Assembly (NCBI GenBank): GCA_963662175.1
Contig: OY759214.1
Coordinates: 1,736,001-1,800,000, forward strand
Reading direction: 5' to 3'
DNA length: 64,000 nucleotides
Source of the DNA: Aradus depressus
Lineage: Eukaryota; Arthropoda; Insecta; Hemiptera; Aradidae
Shown piece after piece: positions 63,801-64,000 of the stretch (position 1 is the first letter of the stretch; every line of letters begins with the position of its first letter). A program made the translations under genes and the position numbers. The notes under the pieces were generated by a model that was not told the origin of the DNA, did not search any database, and was given only the letters and a program-made list of their open reading frames with translations.

Positions 63801-64000
63801 GATTCCATGTTACTACAAGACGCTAGGATTACAGTGTTCCAGTCTGCTCCTCCTGGTTCCACTTCTTCTTCACATTTCTCAGTAATCCATAATTATTTTC
63901 AAATAAAGGATGTGATGTTTCAGAGATGTGCTGAGAGCTAGTCACGTGGTTTGGGAGGAGGGGAAGTGCAGCCTACCTGTCGCAATGAAGGAGTTGGCCA
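15572..64000 (+). CDS. TOPBP1: TOPBP1 (mus101) multi-BRCT scaffold, 26 exons, 3' end off right edge
   Basis: TOPBP1 is a nuclear phosphopeptide-binding scaffold that activates ATR and helps load replication factors. Exons: 15572-15670, 15759-15882, 19344-19474, 22033-22140, 24372-24564, 25416-25643, 31360-31831, 33793-33916, 35721-35817, 38230-38514, 43642-43820, 45060-45250, 46269-46492, 49122-49240, 49740-49934, 51496-51588, 52784-52849, 54428-54463, 55576-55664, 57127-57218, 57936-58018, 58095-58247, 59111-59317, 60995-61092, 62892-63029, 63924-64000. All are in phase, about 1300 codons. BRCT0 lies near residues 10-100, BRCT1 103-185, BRCT2 192-285, BRCT3 395-485, BRCT4 620-705, BRCT5 715-805, BRCT7 1117-1205, BRCT8 from 1240. 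Phosphate-contacting Lys equivalents remain in BRCT5 (SGKKYEAA) and BRCT7 (SEKPLCCIASGKW). No BRCT6 was found. Exon 10 adds an E/R-rich helix absent from human TOPBP1 as I recall it. Confidence 0.96.
15759..15882 (+). CDS. TOPBP1: TOPBP1 exon 2
   Basis: Acceptor ATTGTTACAG, donor TTAG|GTAAC. Codes KPSIICADDVHDIELNKKVV, BRCT0. Leaves in phase 1. Confidence 0.9.
16318..16356 (+). repeat. Dispersed 23-mer repeat, copy 1
   Basis: GCAGAGATATTGTGAAACAC preceded by an AACATTTTT run; recurs at 57235-57268 and inverted at 44643-44690. Confidence 0.75.
16660..17155 (+). repeat. 66-bp (2 x 33) satellite array inside family D
   Basis: ACGGCGGACC recurs exactly every 66 bases at 16803, 16869, 16935, 17001, 17067 and 17133; each unit is a dimer of two 33-base halves ending CCACAGCTAGTA. 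Similar units appear at 53690-53930. Confidence 0.95.
17744..18071 (-). mobile_element. tRNA-derived SINE family A, with 13-bp target duplication
   Basis: Minus-strand element whose head (GTGGTATGCGTGCTTG, GGGTTCGTAGCCC) is a tRNA-like promoter missing its first bases. Body has CCGTCCTTCGGATGGGACGT and GCTCTGGTAGTAGGCGATAT. Flanks ACAGGATGCTACA at 17731-17743 and 18072-18084 are identical. The 3' end carries two TTAGG-like units. Confidence 0.9.
18935..19015 (-). mobile_element. SINE family B fragment, inverted
   Basis: Reverse complement reads GGTTTGCGGGTTCGAATCCC and ends CCCGGGGCCATGG, as in the 3590-3730 element. Confidence 0.65.
19344..19474 (+). CDS. TOPBP1: TOPBP1 exon 3
   Basis: Acceptor is the second AG of TTTTTTCAGAG; only that choice keeps the frame. 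Codes VVGPSCIVYCINEKIPIP, matching GCRIVGPQVVIFCM, and opens BRCT1 (ALRGVVVTASKLSKSDK). Donor AAG|GTCGG. Confidence 0.93.
19862..20015. repeat. Degenerate ATAATC repeat tract
   Basis: Many overlapping GTAATCATAATC-like words on both strands after CAGAGATGGGCATAATC, which resembles a hAT-type terminus. No second terminus was recognised. Confidence 0.4.
21195..21275 (+). repeat. 24-bp tandem repeat, about 3 copies
   Basis: TTTTGGATGAAGTCTGCACA recurs every 24 bases, one copy with GTCGGC. It follows a long C tract at 21108-21131. Confidence 0.9.
21517..21835 (+). mobile_element. SINE family A, full copy with 12-bp target duplication
   Basis: Head GGGGCGCCGGTAACTCAGTG (A-box) and GCCGGTTCGAAAACCGGC (B-box) derive from a tRNA; body carries GCCGTCCTTCGGATGGG and ends GGGCGTGAGTC. 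TAGAAGTCTGAT at 21505-21516 and 21836-21847 is the target duplication. 319 bases; between TOPBP1 exons 3 and 4. Confidence 0.93.
22033..22140 (+). CDS. TOPBP1: TOPBP1 exon 4
   Basis: Acceptor TGTTGTTCAG, donor GAT|GTGAGA, 36 codons. Codes LVGFMGGIYVDQLTLAVTYL, the BRCT1 GG and THL-type motifs. Confidence 0.93.
22326..22518. mobile_element. Inverted-repeat (MITE-like) element, 193 bp
   Basis: Ends TGTGGTCTTTGCAAGTGTAA and TGTGGTGGCTGGAAATGTAA (reverse complement), both continuing TGTAAAAACACG, giving arms of about 32 bases with a few mismatches. No coding capacity. Confidence 0.75.
22572..23132. mobile_element. Inverted-repeat (MITE-like) element, 561 bp
   Basis: Terminal arms TGAGTCCACCAGAATCAAAA and TGAGTCCTCCGGAATCAAAA, both continuing CTCACAATATCCAAAA: 36 bases, two mismatches. 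Internal GGATAATGTGAGTTTTGATTC copies repeat the arm motif. Superfamily not recognised; in TOPBP1 intron 4. Confidence 0.85.
23895..24205. mobile_element. Two SINE family A fragments, inverted to each other
   Basis: 23895-24025 is the minus-oriented body (CTCGGGACCATAGCTTAACT); 24050-24200 is plus-oriented (AGAGCGCTCTGGTAGTAGGC). Ends immediately before the TOPBP1 exon 5 region. Confidence 0.75.
24372..24564 (+). CDS. TOPBP1: TOPBP1 exon 5
   Basis: Acceptor CTACTTTCAG, donor AATG|GTAAC. Codes the BRCT1 end (HNIPIVGSSWILAVWAASQA, with the conserved Trp) and BRCT2 start (FAGMHITCSNLS). Confidence 0.95.
24908..25157 (+). repeat. 125-bp tandem duplication
   Basis: GTGGCTAGTTTCTCACTTTC starts at 24908 and again at 25033; the copies differ at a few bases. 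In TOPBP1 intron 5. Confidence 0.9.
25416..25643 (+). CDS. TOPBP1: TOPBP1 exon 6
   Basis: Acceptor TTGTTTCAG, donor AACA|GTAAGT. BRCT2: GGIYLRTLEYNKTVVLVIGE and WEIPCVAPSWIYESAEKG with its invariant Trp. Confidence 0.95.
26314..27156 (+). repeat. 5' LTR
   Basis: 843 bases bounded by the inverted heptamers TGTAACG and CGTTACA. AT-rich. Confidence 0.95.
27159..27181 (+). other. Candidate primer-binding site
   Basis: Two bases after the LTR: TGTCGCTTCGAACAGGGACT resembles a tRNA-Lys complementary site but lacks the expected TGG start. A second piece, TGGCGCCCGAA at 27230-27240, looks like the missing first half. Confidence 0.55.
27337..28173 (+). CDS. Gag-like ORF of LTR element, 278 aa
   Basis: Starts MADYNRSSQRTNLNNNGG. 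Residues 40-135 have heptad-spaced hydrophobics (FENLNKDLNKRFDQFNKIVD), a likely coiled coil. Residues 165-278 are strongly basic and Lys/Asn-rich, with no CCHC knuckle. By position and composition a capsid/nucleic-acid-binding protein is plausible, but I recognise no family. Confidence 0.6.
   Translation: MADYNRSSQRTNLNNNGGQNRITYDNCLQPESETNINLNTMMEMIIKNMNVNFEMQSKHFDEIKEDVSIKFENLNKDLNKRFDQFNKIVDLKVSDQSLEINHKCEQLNNKIESAVEAVESKLNRNMSVEGQENGEIKENININKVLEKFKYITIQITNGSVVKRPNHNKNKETRKLYNKKITNLRKHEINKIKSPRKIGYRKTNFHRCVNEHNYNKCKKLEFKNNHNKNNLKNSKTKYLRQRNKRIKKKISLNISNKFRKIDNRKLNYKYKRKKIISV
28174..30460 (+). other. Non-coding internal region of LTR element
   Basis: Very AT-rich with homopolymer A runs; no pol-type motifs in any frame. 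A polypurine-like AGCAGAGGGCAA lies just before the 3' LTR at 30449-30460. Confidence 0.7.
30461..31303 (+). repeat. 3' LTR
   Basis: Same length and, by eye, same sequence as the 5' LTR. Ends 56 bases before TOPBP1 exon 7, so it sits beside that exon's branch region. Confidence 0.95.
31360..31831 (+). CDS. TOPBP1: TOPBP1 exon 7
   Basis: Acceptor ATTTTTCAG directly after the 3' LTR and an AT repeat; donor CAAAG|GTCTC. Codes a linker with a duplicated 13-residue Pro/Ser segment, then BRCT3 (FLDGCKIYLSGFSGEELEKL, nearly as in human). Confidence 0.95.
31505..31582 (+). repeat. 39-bp coding tandem duplication in TOPBP1 exon 7
   Basis: Two head-to-tail copies of 39 bases code APTSVPASSHQAT and APTSVPASSHQAP in the BRCT2-BRCT3 linker. 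The copies differ at their ends only, suggesting a recent in-frame duplication. Confidence 0.9.
32748..32985 (-). mobile_element. SINE family A, diverged copy
   Basis: Contains GGGCTTTAACTACGAGGTC, ACGTCCCATCCGAAGGACGA and a degraded tRNA-like head. In TOPBP1 intron 7. Confidence 0.75.
33130..33205. repeat. Imperfect palindrome
   Basis: ACCGGTTTCGGCATTGCTAC is mirrored by TTGTATTGCCGAAACCGATA. Looks like the two ends of a collapsed inverted-repeat element. Confidence 0.55.
33793..33916 (+). CDS. TOPBP1: TOPBP1 exon 8
   Basis: Acceptor CTGTTTTAG, donor CAAG|GTACAG. Codes RPHIVTLDWLLASMQEARPV, the BRCT3 C-terminal helix with Trp (human RPHVVGAKWLLECF). Confidence 0.95.
34221..34412. repeat. 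Imperfect inverted repeat, about 190 bp
   Basis: GATAAACGTTTCGGGAGACA at the left matches GATAACCGTTTCAGGAGAGT on the opposite strand at the right. Possible small MITE. Confidence 0.5.
34883..35140. mobile_element. MITE, 258 bp
   Basis: Terminal arms TTGAGTGGTTGACGCGAAAA on both ends, continuing through GTTCTAA(G/A)CGCCA, about 34 bases with two mismatches. No ORF. In TOPBP1 intron 8. Confidence 0.9.
35721..35817 (+). CDS. TOPBP1: TOPBP1 exon 9
   Basis: Acceptor TTGTTGATAG, donor AAAA|GTATGT. Short basic linker after BRCT3 (GLKLLKSHQDADTPHT). Supported by phase and splice signals; little sequence conservation. Confidence 0.75.
36157..36186 (+). repeat. Poly-C tract
   Basis: About 25 uninterrupted C, after TGACCTC. 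Adjacent sequence belongs to the dispersed repeat family C. Confidence 0.9.
36755..37013 (+). repeat. 43/45-bp minisatellite, 6 copies
   Basis: CCAATACTTTAGGGGTGGGT repeats with periods alternating 43 and 45 bases, so the true unit may be an 88-bp dimer. Confidence 0.92.
37255..37598 (+). repeat. 86-bp tandem repeat, 4 copies
   Basis: TAATTGTAAGTTTTAGAATA starts at 37255, 37341, 37427 and 37513 with no difference seen between units. Confidence 0.97.
38230..38514 (+). CDS. TOPBP1: TOPBP1 exon 10, charged helix
   Basis: Acceptor TTTTTTACAG, donor CAAG|GTAACC. Residues about 535-600 form a long E/R/K-rich run (ERREKELEAERSAMEKERRE) typical of a coiled coil or single alpha-helix, followed by acidic linker SHEDDSNLEPFFQ leading into BRCT4. 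Confidence 0.85.
38938..38985. repeat. (A)n(TA)n microsatellite
   Basis: An A run of about 20 followed by about 13 TA units, in TOPBP1 intron 10. Confidence 0.95.
39905..40375 (-). pseudogene. R1-clade ORF2 C-terminus with zinc knuckle
   Basis: Codes CSCGGIETAEHVVLECPLYD, the Cys-Cys-His-Cys knuckle that closes R1-clade ORF2. Offset in frame from the preceding segment near 40375. Confidence 0.9.
40460..41674 (-). pseudogene. R1-clade reverse transcriptase, frameshifted
   Basis: Contains SYRPISLLPDFGKVLETLIF, FFDIASAFD, GCPQGSVLGPTLWNILFDGL and the catalytic AYVDDLVV box, then thumb region KVTPHVVAIKEK. Upstream sequence (PWRREEYRQLSRAYGRRVET, 41625-42012) is in a different frame, as is the downstream part (TRAYRTVSTAALQVLAGAAP), so at least two frameshifts break it. 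Confidence 0.95.
42094..42420. mobile_element. Two SINE family A fragments, inverted pair
   Basis: 42094-42320 is minus-oriented (GCCCGGGCTTTAAC ... ACGTCCCATCCAAAGGACGA); 42328-42420 is plus-oriented (GCCGTCCTTCGGATGGAACG). Confidence 0.8.
42421..43641. other. TOPBP1 intron 10, 3' part
   Basis: No coding sequence or clear repeat was recognised; ends at the exon 11 acceptor. Confidence 0.6.
43642..43820 (+). CDS. TOPBP1: TOPBP1 exon 11
   Basis: Acceptor TTTTGTAAG, donor CTG|GTAAGT, BRCT4: GVVFEICGYEDIDQIKESIE, AVGGRVMAEDE, HYGIVPIEGW (human YAVVPLLG). Confidence 0.93.
43845..44215 (+). mobile_element. SINE family A copy
   Basis: Begins GGGGGGGCGCTGGTAGCGTG about 25 bases after the exon 11 donor; has a B-box-like GGGTTAAAAACCC, then GATGGGACGTGAAGCGATG and CACCAGAGTGACGAAGGAGC. 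Confidence 0.8.
44553..44690. repeat. Hairpin plus inverted dispersed 23-mer
   Basis: ATTGTCTATTTCACAA at 44568 pairs perfectly with TTGTGAAATAGACAAT ending 44618; arms extend outward imperfectly to about 31 bases. Next to it, 44643-44690 holds the 23-mer TAAGTGTTTCACAATATCTC in its own CTTAACATTTTT palindrome. Confidence 0.8.
45060..45250 (+). CDS. TOPBP1: TOPBP1 exon 12
   Basis: Acceptor TCTCCATAG, donor CTAA|GTAAGT. Ends BRCT4 (EDCYERGCLIPDEEL) and starts BRCT5 (LGLSGFGRAERRFLTFVASE). Confidence 0.93.
45519..45745 (+). mobile_element. SINE family A, internally deleted
   Basis: Head GGGCGCCGGTATCTCAATGG joined directly to GTCAGGTACTTGTTAA; the central GGATGGGACG block is missing. Ends with GTAGTAGGCGATATGACC. 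Confidence 0.85.
46269..46492 (+). CDS. TOPBP1: TOPBP1 exon 13
   Basis: Acceptor TTATTTGTCAG, donor AGAG|GTGAGG. BRCT5: STHLLSKEESGKKYEAALKW then NIPVVGWEWLLNLVQETVG; the Lys expected to contact phosphate is present. Confidence 0.96.
46580..47480 (+). repeat. Dispersed repeat family C, several blocks
   Basis: Repeated words GATAACTCCCGATAGAATAA, CGACACGAAAT and AAGGACGACATCTATTG. Related blocks occur at 2585-2700, 24720-24900, 25740-26030, 36120-36430, 54090-54240, 57720-57840 and 59580-59940. Class unknown, no ORF. Confidence 0.55.
47481..48470. other. Part of TOPBP1 intron 13
   Basis: AT-rich, no gene or clear repeat recognised. Confidence 0.55.
48475..48790 (-). mobile_element. SINE family A, near full-length
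   Basis: Minus-strand copy with an intact tRNA-like head: reverse complement starts GGGGCGCCGGTAGCTCAGTG, continues GTATGCGTGCTTGCC and has B-box GGGTTCGAAATCC. Best reference for the family in this window. Confidence 0.93.
48791..48858. repeat. TA microsatellite
   Basis: About 30 TA units directly abutting the head of the SINE. Confidence 0.95.
49122..49240 (+). CDS. TOPBP1: TOPBP1 exon 14
   Basis: Acceptor AAATTTCAG, donor AGG|GTAAAT. Helical linker ALSEMETSIRQAMKEPFDPP after BRCT5. Confidence 0.85.
49740..49934 (+). CDS. TOPBP1: TOPBP1 exon 15
   Basis: Acceptor ACCGCTAG|ATG, donor ACA|GTAAGT, 65 codons. Contains SPFHMDTPETPYGRAF with several SP/TP sites, resembling the HLDTPSK segment of human TOPBP1, then basic TRKKWKRW. 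Confidence 0.88.
49935..51495. other. TOPBP1 intron 15
   Basis: No gene, mobile element or clear tandem repeat recognised; AT-rich. Confidence 0.5.
51496..51588 (+). CDS. TOPBP1: TOPBP1 exon 16
   Basis: Acceptor TCTGTTTCAG, donor AAT|GTAACT, 31 codons (PMDVIKKQLWVKFGGVSFDG). Supported by phase and splice signals. Confidence 0.75.
52085..52240 (+). repeat. Diverged direct repeat of about 45 bases
   Basis: GCCGATTTGGCGCTGCGAAT...TTCCATGTTATGGGC recurs about 107 bases later as GCCGATTTGGCTCTGCGAAT...TTCCATCTTATGGGC. Confidence 0.8.
52784..52849 (+). CDS. TOPBP1: TOPBP1 exon 17 (66 bases)
   Basis: Acceptor GTAACGCAG, donor CAT|GTAAGT, 22 codons in phase 0 (GPYGEWASGSEASQDNSVSS). Could be a cassette exon because skipping keeps frame. 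Confidence 0.7.
53296..53421 (+). repeat. 42-bp tandem repeat, 3 copies
   Basis: GCGTACCGGTGTCGGGCACT begins at 53296, 53338 and 53380. Open in several frames because the period is a multiple of three. Confidence 0.96.
53520..53935 (+). repeat. Dispersed repeat family D, truncated copy
   Basis: Same start as 16519 (CTAGCAGTAATACCCGG) and a variant of the 33/66-bp array (GGCGGACCCCACA, CACAGCTAGTATGTGCC). Ends abruptly near 53935. Confidence 0.85.
54428..54463 (+). CDS. TOPBP1: TOPBP1 exon 18 (36 bases)
   Basis: Microexon of 12 codons (NVTVNGGNVLTE), acceptor ATTTTTCAG, donor GAG|GTATGT. Phase-neutral; called on splice signals alone. Confidence 0.6.
54769..55400 (-). mobile_element. Mariner-family transposon relic 2
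   Basis: Left end ACGAGGGGTGATCAAAAAGT. Minus strand codes YSPDLAPMDFFLFPKLKRPL near 54990-55080 and, near 55265-55320, VCDKFCVKLGNIFTETFQML, the transposase C- and N-terminal parts with the middle deleted. The right terminus was not recognised. Confidence 0.88.
55576..55664 (+). CDS. TOPBP1: TOPBP1 exon 19
   Basis: Acceptor CTATTTTCAG, donor TGAG|GTAGGT. Ser-rich linker ENARSASSSGGPVNGVMFLG; phase 0 in, phase 2 out, matching exon 20. Confidence 0.78.
56044..56718 (+). repeat. 343-bp tandem duplication
   Basis: CTCCATGGATTAAGTTAGTG at 56044 and 56387 starts two copies that look identical through GCAAAGTGACTGGGCAAAA. In TOPBP1 intron 19. Confidence 0.96.
57127..57218 (+). CDS. TOPBP1: TOPBP1 exon 20
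   Basis: Acceptor TTAATTTCAG, donor CTAG|GTAATA. Linker with likely phosphosites (TENTPPTVSKIESAGSEDLK). Confidence 0.78.
57235..57268 (+). repeat. Dispersed 23-mer repeat, copy 3
   Basis: GCAGAGATATTGTGAAACAC begins about 25 bases after the exon 20 donor. Confidence 0.75.
57839..57861 (+). repeat. 23-G homopolymer
   Basis: Uninterrupted G run 75 bases upstream of the TOPBP1 exon 21 acceptor, on the transcribed sense strand; could form a G-quadruplex in the pre-mRNA. Confidence 0.95.
57936..58018 (+). CDS. TOPBP1: TOPBP1 exon 21
   Basis: Acceptor TTATTCAG about 75 bases after a 23-G run; donor AAA|GTAATA. Codes DCYLQEDDFSPRSPPVWSFH. The acidic/aromatic stretch is where the ATR-activating region would be expected, but I cannot show equivalence. 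Confidence 0.75.
58095..58247 (+). CDS. TOPBP1: TOPBP1 exon 22
   Basis: Acceptor TTCTTAAAG, donor CTATCT|GTAAGT, 51 codons. Ends with ELRVFLLSGLS, the first strand of BRCT7 (human YIFQLSSLN). Its donor is the first member of the 45-bp array that follows. Confidence 0.9.
58246..58855 (+). repeat. 45-bp tandem array carrying about 13 copies of the exon 22 splice donor
   Basis: Unit holds CTATCTGTAAGTAT, a GGAGATCACTTCAGTTAG segment and GGGGGGCCCA. Copies recur every 45 bases from 58246, with a 12-base variant insertion (CATACATGTTAG) near 58458 and 58653 showing a higher-order period of about 195 bases. One copy has CCGTAAG. Because 45 is divisible by 3, each unit places a TAG stop in the TOPBP1 frame. 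Confidence 0.95.
58862..58960 (+). mobile_element. SINE family A 3' fragment
   Basis: GGTAACTAAAGGGTAGACAA, GGGACTCCCACG and CATCAGAGCGACGAAAGAGC, directly after the 45-bp array. Confidence 0.7.
59111..59317 (+). CDS. TOPBP1: TOPBP1 exon 23
   Basis: Acceptor TATTGTTGAG, donor CCT|GTCAGT, 69 codons. BRCT7: YEGIIRQLGGIVSQTPFYDA, TSHLIIERPVRSEKPLCC, ASGKWILHLSYLDSCYEA, aligning closely with human BRCT7. Confidence 0.96.
59318..60368. other. TOPBP1 intron 23, 5' part
   Basis: Contains family C repeat blocks at about 59580-59940 (TTGGTTGAAAATTAATAGGT); nothing else recognised. Confidence 0.5.
60369..60970 (+). repeat. 45-bp minisatellite, about 13 copies
   Basis: CTGATCATCCACCCGGGCGT...CTCGACCCTCCATCAGCCAC repeats with small variants up to 25 bases before the exon 24 acceptor. 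Confidence 0.96.
60995..61092 (+). CDS. TOPBP1: TOPBP1 exon 24
   Basis: Acceptor TTATTTTCCAG, donor CACAG|GTGCAT. Codes EEEFEWGNERAI (human QEEDYEWGSSSI), then linker to BRCT8. Confidence 0.95.
61093..62891. other. TOPBP1 intron 24
   Basis: 1.8 kb of AT-rich sequence without a recognised gene, repeat or mobile element. Confidence 0.55.
62892..63029 (+). CDS. TOPBP1: TOPBP1 exon 25
   Basis: Acceptor TTTGTTCCAAG, donor CCAA|GTAAGC. Starts WRVRRNDMGSAAAF and codes BRCT8 FTRLLEAGGATILEAK (human FKRLLQAGGAKVLPG). Confidence 0.94.
63157..63405 (+). mobile_element. SINE family A, head-truncated copy
   Basis: GCCGTCCTTCGGATGGGACC through CCGGGCATGAGTCAC; tRNA-like head reduced to AACCCGGCGGAG. Confidence 0.85.
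63924..64000 (+). CDS. TOPBP1: TOPBP1 exon 26, cut by window end
   Basis: Acceptor GATGTTTCAG. Codes DVLRASHVVWEEGKCSLPVA and continues past 64000; BRCT8 middle portion. Confidence 0.88.

Overview
This is eukaryotic nuclear DNA: AT-rich, with short exons bounded by GT-AG introns and heavily loaded with transposable elements. Gene content and repeats (R1-clade LINE, mariner, PIF/Harbinger, tRNA-derived SINEs, many arthropod-type dispersed repeats) indicate an insect. The order cannot be fixed from sequence alone; a hemipteran is my guess only.

Two conserved genes lie head to head around a 770-base gap. Leftward (minus strand, 14801 down to 107, continuing off the left edge) is the nucleoporin ELYS (AHCTF1/MEL-28). 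Fourteen exons were assembled, coding about 771 residues: the N-terminal beta-propeller and the following helical domain. Rightward (plus strand, 15572 to beyond 64000) is TOPBP1 (mus101), the multi-BRCT DNA replication and checkpoint scaffold. Twenty-six exons in consistent phase were assembled, coding about 1300 residues, with BRCT0-5, BRCT7 and the start of BRCT8. Several exons of both genes are too short or have the wrong boundaries to appear as simple open reading frames; they were found by reading splice sites and phase. One protein helps rebuild nuclear pores on chromatin after mitosis and the other activates ATR and replication origins, so a shared cell-cycle promoter is plausible.

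The introns hold nearly everything else. ELYS introns: a 54-bp triplicate (2182-2343), two tRNA-like SINE heads, a PIF/Harbinger deletion derivative (6332-7036, TTA target duplication) and a mariner relic (9719-10520). TOPBP1 introns: a composite dispersed repeat with a 66-bp array (16519-18169) that was itself hit by a SINE with a 13-bp target duplication; a second SINE with a 12-bp duplication (21517-21835); inverted-repeat elements at 22326-22518, 22572-23132, 34883-35140 and 36709-38068; a young LTR retrotransposon with two 843-bp LTRs that look identical and only one gag-like ORF (26314-31303); a 5'-truncated R1-clade LINE with a perfect 13-bp target duplication (39781-42012); a second mariner relic (54769-55400); and many minisatellites.

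The most unusual item is at 58246-58855. The 5' splice site of TOPBP1 exon 22 has been amplified into a 45-bp tandem array of about 13 copies, each with a GTAAGT donor and an in-frame stop codon. No prokaryotic system, CRISPR array or functional RNA gene was found.
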